This document shows positions 6,751-13,503 of a stretch of 64,000 nt of DNA, piece after piece (position 1 is the first letter of the stretch; each line of letters opens with the position of its first letter). The stretch spans positions 1-64,000 of the forward strand of contig DAOUKH010000024.1 in NCBI GenBank assembly GCA_034421515.1, given 5' to 3'. The position numbers were made by a program, and so were the translations under genes. The stretch is from DAOUKH01 sp034421515. Its GTDB lineage: Bacteria > Chloroflexota > Dehalococcoidia > SHYB01. The notes below the pieces were generated by a model. It was given only the letters and a program-made list of their open reading frames with translations. It did not search any database and was not told where the DNA came from.

Positions 6751-9462
6751 ATGCCCACCCACACACAAGAAGAGATACTGAACGCCAAACTGGCGGAGTT
6801 GCTGACCGCTCAAGAAGTACCCTCTAGACCCGAGCGGCGGGAGCTTGGTAAGCGTATGGATGTCGTCGCCGATGTCGACGGCCTCCGCGTCGTGATCGAA
6901 GCCGAGACCGGTTTTGGCCGCAAGAAGCAGGCCATCAAGGACGCCGACGCCCGCTTGAAGCAGGGCCTCACCACGATCGTCTTTGCCCTCTGCTACCCGG
7001 ACGGCGTCACTACCGACAGCCTTCCCGACGCGACGCTTACCTGGACGTTGCGCACGAAAGTGGGTGCTCCCGCGGCGTCTTGGTCTGAGGGCGGTGTGCC
7101 TCAACTGGCGCACGCGGTACGTCAAGCACCGAACTCCTTGGCCGACGCCGACAAGGCAGCGCAGATACTCTCCGACGCCCTCGACGCGGCGGCGCAGCGG
7201 TTGAGCACGCCGGCGCGCCGCGAGCTGGCTCAGGCCCTCGACCTGCCCCGCACCAAGGCCGGCTCGAAGAAGCCCGGCGACGGATACTTCACCGCCGCCA
7301 AGCGGGGCATGCTCGTGGCGGCCACGGCTATGCTCTTCCATCATCGTGTACAACCCCATCTTCGCAACGAAAGGCCGCACGGCTTCGACGGCCCCTGGCC
7401 CCCACGCAACGCGGCAGACTGTATGGAGGACGAGGCTACCCTCCAGGCGCACCGGGAAGCGTGGCGCGCCATTCTTGCCGTTGATTACCGGCCTGTGTTC
7501 GAGACGGGGCGCGTGGCGTTGGCGGCGCTGGACGCACAGCCGGAAATCGGGCAGATCGTCCGCAATCTCGCGACGGCCGTGGCCCGCGTCGCTGAGATGG
7601 TGTCGGGGATGCGCCATGATCTCCTCGGACGCATCTTTCACCGCGTCCTCGACACTGCCCGCTACGACGGCTCCTTCTATACCTCGACCGCCGCCGCCGT
7701 ACTCCTCGCCTCGCTTGCCATCCGCGAGCAAGACGCCGATTGGGCAGATCCCAACGCTATCGAACAGCTCCGAATCTGCGACCCCGCCTGTGGCACCGGG
7801 ACTCTGCTCATGGCCGCCGCCGAGCGCATCCGCGACCTCCATCACGCCGCCGGCCCTATTGATGGGGCCGCTGAAGAGATTCTGGCTCTCGCGCTTGTCG
7901 AGGATGTGCTCTGGGGCTATGACATCAACCTGACCGCCACCCACATGGCGGCCAGCACCCTGGGCATGCTCTCCCCAAGCACCAAGTTCAGCCGCATGAA
8001 CATCCACCGCGCCATCCTTGGCGTGAACAAAGGAGACGCGCGGCTGGGATCGCTGGATTTCTTAGCAGACCGAGAAATGCAGATGGCCGCCTGGCCTACA
8101 ACCCAACAGGTCGATGACCAGGACACGGAACAATCGGACCGCCCGCCGCCAATGGACCTCGTCATCATGAACCCGCCCTTCACGCGGGACAGTCTTCGGC
8201 ATGATCAGTTCAGCCGTGCCGACGAGCAGGCCATTAAGAAGCGCGAGAAAGAGGTTCTCAAGGGGCAACCCCACAAAGCCGCGGCGCGATTGCACTCATC
8301 GGGCGGGGCCTTCACCGTCCTAGGCGAGCGCATGGTCAACGCCGACACCGGCGCATTGGCGCTCGTCCTGCCCGCGGTCGTCCCAACCGCCCCCGGCAAT
8401 CTCGCCGTGCGGCAATATCTCGGCGAGCGTTTTCACGTCGAAACAATCGTCGCTTCGCACGACCCGGAGCGCATCTTCTTTTCCGAAAACACGAGCATCG
8501 GCGAGGTGCTGTTGGTCTGCCGCCGCTGGGCGGGCAGCGCGCCAAAGCCGCCGACCCGCGTCGTGAATCTTGCCAGGAATCCGTCGACACCGGTCGAGGC
8601 GCTTGACACCGCCGCGCGCATCGAAGTTCAGCTCCCCTTAGACGCTAGCTTCACTACGCAGACGGTGGACGCCGACCGCATCGAGGGCGGCGACTGGTAC
8701 GCCGTGAATTTCCTATCACCATTCTTGGTTAACACGTATCAGAGGTTGTGTGAAGAACCCTTGGGGGCGGCCCCCTGCGTACCCATGTCAGAGATGGCCG
8801 AGGTTGGGCCGGAGGGGCGGCGTATCCGAGATGCCTACACTCCTTCGGAGATGCCAACGGCTTCTGGGCGGCGGGCGCTGTGGCATCACAAGACGGACGT
8901 CACAATTTCAATGCAAGCCGAGACAGACGTCCACGTTGAACCCAATCCTTCTCTGTCACACCTCGCCGACAATTACTGGGAACAGCGCAGTCGTCTTTTG
9001 CTTCCGCACCGGCTTTGGCTTCCCCTCGCAAGGGTTGCTGCGGTTACGCTTCCGGAGCCCGCCGTCGGTTCGATATGGACACCGTGCCGACCACACGACC
9101 CAGCGCTTTTCTCAGCATTATGCCTGTATTTGAACTCCTCGGTTGGACTTCTCGCCCTGCTCGGCGGACGCGACAACCGTAAGCCCTCCTACCCGTCCTT
9201 CTCGATTGACGCGCTAAGGTCGATTCCGGTACCCAACTTCGACAATATGAAGCCTGAGGCACGCGATTATCTCGCTGCGAATTTCAAGTGGCTGCAGGAT
9301 ATGGCGCTCCTACCCCTCCCGCGTATGAACGAGGATCCCGTGCGCAAACAGATCGACGATGCAGTAACTGAAGCGTTGAACCTCGACGCCGAATGGGTGG
9401 CGCGCATCCGCCGCGAGCTCTCGAAAGAGCCGTCAATCACCAACCGCCGCTACGGAACGTAG
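6751..9462 (+). CDS. N6-adenine DNA methyltransferase, probable restriction-modification protein
   Basis: A 903-residue DNA methylase. The SAM-binding motif I is DPACGTGTL near residue 350 and the catalytic motif IV is NPPFTR near residue 473, so it is a gamma-class N6-adenine methyltransferase. An N-terminal region of about 330 residues precedes the catalytic domain. Its MDVVADVDGLRVVIEAET stretch looks a little like a degraded PD-(D/E)xK nuclease core, but the expected Lys is missing. A C-terminal region of about 350 residues could be target recognition. The size and single-chain layout suggest a type IIG-like or orphan system; no separate restriction gene is visible. TAGAAT ends seven bases before the ATG, so the message may be leaderless. 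Base composition is less GC-rich than its neighbours. Confidence 0.85.
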   Translation: MPTHTQEEILNAKLAELLTAQEVPSRPERRELGKRMDVVADVDGLRVVIEAETGFGRKKQAIKDADARLKQGLTTIVFALCYPDGVTTDSLPDATLTWTLRTKVGAPAASWSEGGVPQLAHAVRQAPNSLADADKAAQILSDALDAAAQRLSTPARRELAQALDLPRTKAGSKKPGDGYFTAAKRGMLVAATAMLFHHRVQPHLRNERPHGFDGPWPPRNAADCMEDEATLQAHREAWRAILAVDYRPVFETGRVALAALDAQPEIGQIVRNLATAVARVAEMVSGMRHDLLGRIFHRVLDTARYDGSFYTSTAAAVLLASLAIREQDADWADPNAIEQLRICDPACGTGTLLMAAAERIRDLHHAAGPIDGAAEEILALALVEDVLWGYDINLTATHMAASTLGMLSPSTKFSRMNIHRAILGVNKGDARLGSLDFLADREMQMAAWPTTQQVDDQDTEQSDRPPPMDLVIMNPPFTRDSLRHDQFSRADEQAIKKREKEVLKGQPHKAAARLHSSGGAFTVLGERMVNADTGALALVLPAVVPTAPGNLAVRQYLGERFHVETIVASHDPERIFFSENTSIGEVLLVCRRWAGSAPKPPTRVVNLARNPSTPVEALDTAARIEVQLPLDASFTTQTVDADRIEGGDWYAVNFLSPFLVNTYQRLCEEPLGAAPCVPMSEMAEVGPEGRRIRDAYTPSEMPTASGRRALWHHKTDVTISMQAETDVHVEPNPSLSHLADNYWEQRSRLLLPHRLWLPLARVAAVTLPEPAVGSIWTPCRPHDPALFSALCLYLNSSVGLLALLGGRDNRKPSYPSFSIDALRSIPVPNFDNMKPEARDYLAANFKWLQDMALLPLPRMNEDPVRKQIDDAVTEALNLDAEWVARIRRELSKEPSITNRRYGT

Positions 9463-9649
9463 CGCACCAACGCCCTCTCGAAACGCGTCCAAGCCCACGG
9501 CAACGCCATGTCGCTGTACGTCGCCTACTTCAATTGGATACGGGTTCACCAGACCCCTCGGCACCACCCCGGCGGTCGCCGCCCGCCGGCCCTTCAACTT
9601 CGCGTGGCTCGTCGACCTTATCGACCGGAACCAGGCCCCCTGGTTCTGA
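9463..9649 (+). pseudogene. Decayed C-terminal end of an IS1-type transposase
   Basis: Directly after the methylase stop, the same frame reads TNALSKRVQAHGNAMSLYVA and then FNWIRVHQT, which resembles the C-terminal end of IS1-like transposases (TNAFSKK...HAHAVALY...YNF-RVHQTLR). After the CCCC run at 9554-9557 the match continues in another frame as TPAVAARRP, then LVDLIDRNQAPWF and a TGA at 9647. Dropping one C restores HQTLGTTPA. So this is a frameshifted fragment with no start and no N-terminal part. Confidence 0.7.
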
Positions 9650-9659
9650 CACCCTGGGA

Positions 9660-9687
9660 TTGTCAGCCTGCGCTAGACTGATACCCT
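9660..9687 (+). promoter_or_regulatory. Possible promoter for the three-helix membrane protein
   Basis: TTGTCA (9660-9665) and TACCCT (9682-9687) are 16 bases apart. An AGGGGG ribosome site follows, then ATG at 9700. It lies at the edge of the transposase remnant, so it may have been brought in with the element. Confidence 0.35.
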
Positions 9688-9699
9688 AGGGGGTTCGCG

Positions 9700-10164
9700 A
9701 TGGGCGTCAAGGACGTGTTCGACGTTGTCGTGGATCAGTCTTACCAGCACGCCCTCCGTCGGTTCGAGGCTGCTGAATCAAGAATCCAGCACCTGTTGAC
9801 TCTTGCTCCAACCATCGTGGCGGCCATTGCGCTGTTCGCCAGGGTAGTCACGGAGGGACCGCTAGAGATGGACGCGGTGGCGTTCGCCGCCATCGGTCTC
9901 GTTGTGGCAGCAGTGGCGCTAGGGCTCGGCTGGCTGATTGTTGGCAGCGGTCTGACCTTCCTCGACCCGGCGAACCTTGAGAATGAGTCCTACTACGGCA
10001 TGGGTTCGGAGGAATTTCAGCGAGCCATTATCCATTGGTCTGGAAAACACCTGAAACAGAACAGGAAGGTGATCTGGCGGAAGTGGCTCGTTGCCAATGT
10101 GATGTTAACGCTCCTCGTTGCCAGTGCTATCGTCGGCGTGGCTTGGGCGGTGCCTCAGGGATAG
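9700..10164 (+). CDS. Three-helix membrane protein of unknown function
   Basis: I do not recognise this 154-residue protein. An N-terminal amphipathic region of about 32 residues (YQHALRRFEAAESRI) leads into two membrane helices at about 33-51 and 60-84. A soluble loop of about 45 residues follows, and then a third helix near 131-150. The layout is reminiscent of small membrane effectors found with defence genes (for example SLATT-type proteins), but I see no diagnostic motif. ATG 9700 has an AGGGGG site seven bases upstream. Its neighbours are a DNA methylase and a transposase remnant. Confidence 0.7.
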   Translation: MGVKDVFDVVVDQSYQHALRRFEAAESRIQHLLTLAPTIVAAIALFARVVTEGPLEMDAVAFAAIGLVVAAVALGLGWLIVGSGLTFLDPANLENESYYGMGSEEFQRAIIHWSGKHLKQNRKVIWRKWLVANVMLTLLVASAIVGVAWAVPQG

Positions 10165-10243
10165 GAAGACTCTTTATCTCAACTCCCGGGTCCGACTGCG
10201 GCGGCGGGGGCGGGGGAGGCTCAGGCTTGTCGCTGTCAGTCAT
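10127..10243 (-). CDS. Tiny proline-rich ORF (38 residues), last of a mini-operon
   Basis: ATG at 10243 overlaps the TGA of the preceding tiny ORF (ATGA), and an AGGA site lies about ten bases upstream, inside that ORF. The product begins MTDSDKPEP and then has a run of seven prolines and a basic end. Its 3' end overlaps the convergent membrane-protein gene by 38 bases. No function can be assigned. The coupling and ribosome site favour a real gene, but the length is too short for certainty. Confidence 0.35.
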   Translation of the reverse strand: MTDSDKPEPPPPPPPQSDPGVEIKSLPIPEAPPKPRRR

Positions 10244-10383
10244 GTGTCTTGTCCTTTTTTCTTGAGGTCGTCTGCGTACCTGATACCGAACAGGTGAATT
10301 GCTGGCGTCTGCCGCCCGTGCTTTTCGCCGGCATCACACCAGCGCCCCAGGATGTTAGCTGCCTCTAGCTCGGTTATGAGCAA
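10240..10383 (-). CDS. Tiny ORF of 47 residues, middle of a mini-operon
   Basis: The frame reads LITELEAANILGRWCDAG, then HGRQTPAIHLFGIRYADD and a lysine-rich end. The mix of hydrophobic and charged residues looks protein-like. No ATG or GTG is available; the only start is TTG at 10383, which overlaps the end of the upstream tiny ORF by ten bases, so translation would be coupled. The stop overlaps the next start as ATGA. I do not recognise the family. Confidence 0.5.
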   Translation of the reverse strand: MLITELEAANILGRWCDAGEKHGRQTPAIHLFGIRYADDLKKKGQDT

Positions 10384-10487
10384 TACTTCACGCCCAGGGC
10401 TATCAGGGCGACGACCAAGGCGATAATGATGATGCGCCCGACACCCGTGCCGAGTGCCCGCAGCATGGCATCAACGAAGGTCCCCAT
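10374..10487 (-). CDS. Tiny single-helix membrane protein (37 residues), first of a mini-operon
   Basis: ATG 10487 has an AGGGGGAG ribosome site four to six bases upstream. The product has a short amphipathic start (MGTFVDAMLRAL) and then one clear membrane helix, IIIIALVVALIALGV, ending in KYCS. A good minus-strand promoter lies about 140 bases upstream. Single-helix proteins of this size can act as toxins, holin-like proteins or regulators, and nothing here decides between these. Confidence 0.6.
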   Translation of the reverse strand: MGTFVDAMLRALGTGVGRIIIIALVVALIALGVKYCS

Positions 10488-10628
10488 CGCGCTCCCCCTT
10501 TCATCGGGGGTGACGCGGCGGCGGTCCTTCAGACATTCATCCTGAGGGGATTGGCCTGCCGCCGCCGTGCCACCGGCGCCAAATCGAGGGGAATGGATGT
10601 TTAGCCCGCTCTGAGAACGCCTGCGATC

Positions 10629-10657
10629 ATATTATCGCTGTGCGGCGTAATTGACAA
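10629..10657 (-). promoter_or_regulatory. Predicted promoter of the tiny-ORF operon
   Basis: On the minus strand TTGTCA (10657-10652) and TAATAT (10634-10629) are separated by exactly 17 bases. It points at the tiny membrane ORF that starts at 10487, leaving a leader of about 135 bases. Confidence 0.55.
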
Positions 10658-10724
10658 ACAGTTGACACACCGGTTTTCAAATCGAGCGAGTCAACTTAAT
10701 ACACTATCCACGACATCGCCCCCC

Positions 10725-10754
10725 TTGACACGCCCCCCTGCGGGCGGGTACCTT
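10725..10754 (+). promoter_or_regulatory. Predicted promoter of fpg
   Basis: TTGACA (10725-10730) is a perfect -35 box. TACCTT (10749-10754) lies 18 bases further on. Transcription would begin near 10761, immediately before or inside the LexA-type box. Confidence 0.5.
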
Positions 10755-10762
10755 AACGATAG

Positions 10763-10776
10763 CGAACGTACGTTCT
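10763..10776 (+). promoter_or_regulatory. LexA-type SOS box upstream of fpg
   Basis: CGAACGTACGTTCT contains the 12-base perfect palindrome GAACGTACGTTC. It matches 13 of 14 positions of the Gram-positive/DinR LexA consensus CGAACRNRYGTTYC. It sits over the expected transcription start, the usual repressing position. LexA itself is not in the window. Confidence 0.6.
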
Positions 10777-10838
10777 TTTGCCTATCCGCTGGCGGAGCGA
10801 GCCCCTGGGTTCCCCTGCTGGCGGCTGGAGCGGCTCCC

Positions 10839-10935
10839 GTCCGGCCGGCGGGGAAAAGCCGCGGCACCCGTCCGCCGGCGGGGTTACCGGCGGTGTCCGT
10901 CTGGTCGGAGGGGCGGCGCAGACCGCCCCTCCGCC
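10839..10935 (+). promoter_or_regulatory. Structured GC-rich leader of fpg
   Basis: Imperfect direct repeats of CGTCCGCCGGCGGGG occur near 10838, 10868 and 10926. A strong hairpin follows: GGAGGGGCGG (10907-10916), six-base loop, CCGCCCCTCC (10923-10932), with an outer C-G pair. It ends 19 bases before the ATG. There is no T run, so a classical terminator is unlikely. Confidence 0.45.
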
Positions 10936-10951
10936 GGACGGGGTGAGCGCC

Positions 10952-11776
10952 ATGCCCGAAATACCGGAGCTTGAGGCGGCGAAGACGGCGCTGAACGCGC
11001 GGCTGGCGGGGCGCGCCATCGAGGCGGCGCGGGTGCTCACGCCCTTCTCGGTGCGGCGCCCGACGAAGGACGAGTTCGAGTGGCTGCTGGCCGGCAACCG
11101 GATAGTGGAGGCGTCGCGGCGGGGGAAGTACCTGCTGCTCTCGATGGAGTCGGGGCACGTGCTCGCCGTCCACCTGATGCTGACGGGCCGCTTCCAGTTC
11201 GTCGAGGGCGCGGCGCGGGAGAAGAAGCCGGGCAAGCGCGTGGGCTGGACCCTCGACTTCGAGCACGGCGTCCAGCTCCGCTACTTCGACTACAACCGCG
11301 ACGGGCGCGCCTACCTCGTCGAGGCCGAGGCGCTGCAGGAGGTCCCCCAGTTCGACAAGATGGGGCCCGACGCCCTCGACCCCACCCTCACGTTCGACGT
11401 CTTCTCGCAGCGGCTGAAGAAGTTCCCCGGCCAGATCAAGCGGAGCCTGGTCAACGCGGCCTTCGTCGCGGGGATCGGGAACGCCTACTCCGACGAAATC
11501 CTCTTCGCCGCCAAGGTCTACCCCTTCAGGCGGGCCCGCGATCTGACGGACGAGGAGCGGCGCCGGGTCTACGACGCCATCGGGAGCGTCTACGCCTGGG
11601 CCGTCCCCATCGTCGCCGAGCGCATGGGCGACGTCATCGAGGAGAAGCACCGCGACTTCCTGAAGGTGCACCGCAAGGGCGGCGAGCCCTGCCCCGACTG
11701 CGGCCACACCATCACCGAGGTGACCCCGAACCAGCGGATCACCAGCTACTGCCGGCGCTGCCAGCCGCAGTGGTAG
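10952..11776 (+). CDS. mutM: Formamidopyrimidine-DNA glycosylase (Fpg/MutM family)
   Basis: A 274-residue DNA glycosylase/AP lyase that removes oxidised purines such as 8-oxoguanine. The start is fixed by the catalytic N-terminus MPEIPELE: after Met removal, Pro is the nucleophile and Glu the acid. The H2TH region has the family signature GIGNAYSDEILF, and the C-terminal zinc finger has CPDCG and CRRC. The open frame runs 58 codons upstream, but that part is the GC-repeat leader and is not conserved in appearance. An endonuclease VIII-like (Nei) specificity cannot be excluded. A LexA-type box over the promoter suggests DNA-damage control, which is unusual for this gene. Confidence 0.9.
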   Translation: MPEIPELEAAKTALNARLAGRAIEAARVLTPFSVRRPTKDEFEWLLAGNRIVEASRRGKYLLLSMESGHVLAVHLMLTGRFQFVEGAAREKKPGKRVGWTLDFEHGVQLRYFDYNRDGRAYLVEAEALQEVPQFDKMGPDALDPTLTFDVFSQRLKKFPGQIKRSLVNAAFVAGIGNAYSDEILFAAKVYPFRRARDLTDEERRRVYDAIGSVYAWAVPIVAERMGDVIEEKHRDFLKVHRKGGEPCPDCGHTITEVTPNQRITSYCRRCQPQW

Positions 11777-11974
11777 CGGCCTTCGGGTCGTGAGCATTCG
11801 TGAGCGTTGGTGAGCGTCGTACAGGTTTGGCGTGGTGAGCGCTCATGAGCGTTGGTGAGCGTCGTACAGGTTGGCGTCGTGAGCGTGGTGAGCGCCATGA
11901 GCGTTTTTTGACGCCGGTGCGCCACGAGGACGTGGCGGGCTCGCGCGGCCTGTGGTGGAAGTCAGGGGGCCCCT
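11777..11974. repeat. GAGCG tandem repeats, about 45-base period
   Basis: TGAGCGTTGGTGAGCGTCGT is present at 11801 and again at 11846, each followed by ACAGG and TTGGCGT. Shorter TGAGCG units flank both copies (11791, 11835, 11880, 11897). No gene is visible; the block directly follows fpg. Confidence 0.7.
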
Positions 11975-12150
11975 AATCTTCTCCCGAGGGAGACCTTTGC
12001 GTCACCGGAGCTTCCGGCTCCAAGTACGTTGGCGCACCCCGCCCCACCCCGGCCCTCTCTCAATCTCCCCCAGCGGGGGAGAGGCAAGACCACCCCGCGC
12101 CGACCCTCTCTCAGTCTCTCCCAGAGGGAGAGAGGCCGGAGGGGACGGGC
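11975..12150. repeat. Three tandem copies of the dispersed hairpin repeat
   Basis: TCTCCCGAGGGAGACCTTTGC near 11978 is followed by two hairpins: CTCCCCC-AGC-GGGGGAG near 12066 and CTCTCCC-AGA-GGGAGAG near 12114, each preceded by CCCTCTCTCA. This is the densest copy of the family in the window. Confidence 0.65.
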
Positions 12151-12193
12151 GTCCACAAGGGGCGCCCTTACAGCGCCGGACGGGGTTTCGGCT

Positions 12194-12222
12194 TTGACCG
12201 GCTTCCGTAGCGATGCTAAAAT
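12194..12222 (+). promoter_or_regulatory. Predicted promoter of the mtnA-metK group
   Basis: TTGACC (12194-12199) and TAAAAT (12217-12222) are separated by exactly 17 bases; each is one base off consensus. Transcription would start near 12229, giving a leader of about 230 bases before mtnA. Confidence 0.65.
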
Positions 12223-12228
12223 CCGAGG

Positions 12229-12390
12229 TGGTTTTGGAGTCCTTAACGGAAGGGGCGGAGGCAGAGGCCGTGGGAAGCCCGGCGGCCGGTTGAGAGTGGA
12301 GTCTCGGCGCACCGCGCCAGGTCCTCCCCGATCAAGGGGAGTTGCACGTGCGATATCACCCGCGGGTCTCTCGGAACGAGAGATTTTTTC
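12229..12390 (+). promoter_or_regulatory. Structured leader before mtnA, candidate riboswitch or attenuator
   Basis: The leader can form a row of hairpins: GGCGC-ACC-GCGCC (12306-12318), CTCCCC-GATCAA-GGGGAG (12324-12341) and the terminator at 12367-12389. A GAGAG segment near 12292 could pair with the terminator's CTCTC arm and act as an antiterminator. A stretch near 12259-12290 (GGAGGCAGAGGCC then GGAAGCCCGGC) faintly recalls SAM-I riboswitch core wording, but the AAGAG and GCAACC elements are absent. I could not fit the SAM, SAH, cobalamin or TPP classes. The position before an MTA/SAM recycling operon makes a sulfur-adenosine ligand plausible. Confidence 0.5.
12367..12389 (+). terminator. 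Intrinsic terminator inside the mtnA leader
   Basis: TCTCTCG (12367-12373), loop GAA, CGAGAGA (12377-12383), then six T bases. It has the form of a classical rho-independent terminator and stands 67 bases before the mtnA start, downstream of that gene's promoter, so it probably works as an attenuator. Confidence 0.7.
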
Positions 12391-12456
12391 TTGCCCCCAA
12401 CCTCCGACATAGCGCGCCCCGAGACCGGGGCACCAACCAGTGAAGACACCCAAACG

Positions 12457-13503
12457 ATGAGTACGCCCGCGAAGACGATTGCCTGGGACGACGGCAAGGT
12501 CCGGTTCCTCGACCAGACCCGGCTGCCGGTCGAGTCCGTCGTTCTTGAGATCGAGGACTACCGCGACATGATCGAGGCGATCCGGTCGCTGCGGATCCGC
12601 GGGGCACCCGCGCTCGGCGTTGCGGCGGCCTACGGCATCGTGCTCGGCGCGCGGGAGGCGGCGCGGGACGCCGGTTCCAACGGCGCTGGGTTCGCCGGCC
12701 GTGTCCGGAGCGTGGCGCGTGAGATCGCCGCGTCGAGGCCGACGGCGGTGAACGTGGCCTGGGCGGCGGCGCGGATGGAGCGCACGCTGGGCGAGCATCC
12801 CGAACCCGAGGCCGCCATCGCGGCGCTCCTCGCCGAGGCCGACGCCATCCTCGAAGAAGACCTCGCGGCGGGCAGAGCGATGGGCGCGCACGGCGCCGAC
12901 CTGATCCCCGACGGCGCGACGGTCATGACGCACTGCAACGCCGGCGGCCTGGCGACGTCGGGCTACGGCACGGCGCTCGGCGTCATCAAGTCGGCGCACG
13001 AGGGCGGCAAGGCCGTCCGCGTGATCGCCACCGAGACCCGGCCCCTGCTCCAAGGGGCGCGGCTGACCTCATGGGAGCTGGTGCGCGACGGCATCGAGAC
13101 GACCCTCATCACCGACTCGATGGCGGGCCATTTCCTCAAGTCGGGCGCGGTGAACTGCGTCGTGGTCGGGGCCGACCGGATCGCGATGAACGGCGACGTC
13201 GCCAACAAGATCGGCACGTACAGCCTCGCGGTGCTCGCCAAGGAGAACGGCGCGCCCTTCTACGTGGCCGCGCCGGTGAGCACCATCGACCCCGCCATAG
13301 CCGACGGCGGCCAGATCCCCATCGAGGAGCGGCGGCCGGAAGAGGTGACGCAGTGGGGCGGCGTGCAGACCGCGCCGGAGGGCGTCAACGTGGCCAATCC
13401 GGCATTCGACGTCACCCCCAACCGCTACGTCACCGCCATCATCACCGAGCGCGGCGTGGCCCGCGCGCCCTACGGCGAGAGCCTCGCCAGGATGGTGGCA
13501 TGA
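12457..13503 (+). CDS. mtnA: Methylthioribose-1-phosphate isomerase
   Basis: A 348-residue eIF2B-alpha-like isomerase that converts methylthioribose-1-phosphate to methylthioribulose-1-phosphate in methionine salvage. Family marks in order are LRIRGAPALGVAAAYG near residue 48, the THCNAGGLAT loop with the catalytic Cys near 157, TETRPLLQGARLTS near 190 and GADRIAMNGDVANKIGTY near 238 with the catalytic Asp. ATG 12457 is chosen because IAWDDGKVRFLDQTRLP matches the usual N-terminus. A TTG at 12391 in the same frame would start inside the terminator. The stop overlaps the mtnP start as ATGA. Confidence 0.93.
   Translation: MSTPAKTIAWDDGKVRFLDQTRLPVESVVLEIEDYRDMIEAIRSLRIRGAPALGVAAAYGIVLGAREAARDAGSNGAGFAGRVRSVAREIAASRPTAVNVAWAAARMERTLGEHPEPEAAIAALLAEADAILEEDLAAGRAMGAHGADLIPDGATVMTHCNAGGLATSGYGTALGVIKSAHEGGKAVRVIATETRPLLQGARLTSWELVRDGIETTLITDSMAGHFLKSGAVNCVVVGADRIAMNGDVANKIGTYSLAVLAKENGAPFYVAAPVSTIDPAIADGGQIPIEERRPEEVTQWGGVQTAPEGVNVANPAFDVTPNRYVTAIITERGVARAPYGESLARMVA

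Larger units (their letters stand above)
10488..10762. promoter_or_regulatory. Divergent regulatory region between the tiny-ORF operon and fpg
   Basis: About 270 bases without a gene. It contains three TTGACA boxes on the plus strand (10651, 10662, 10725). It also holds an imperfect dyad, GTTGAC near 10661 with GTCAAC near 10690, and divergent promoters listed separately. The AT-rich centre (10625-10705) contrasts with the GC-rich flanks. Confidence 0.5.

Noticed and set aside
9393..9689. 98-codon plus-strand frame across the methylase end
   Set aside because: The Pro/Arg-rich product is in a different frame from both the methylase and the transposase remnant, which explain the sequence better.
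12240..12345. SAM-I riboswitch before mtnA
   Set aside because: Only the GGCC and GAAGCCCGGC wording recalls it; the AAGAG kink-turn and GCAACC elements are missing, so I kept it as an unassigned leader.
12391..12456. Upstream TTG start for mtnA
   Set aside because: It would begin inside the intrinsic terminator and add 22 non-conserved residues; ATG 12457 matches the family start.
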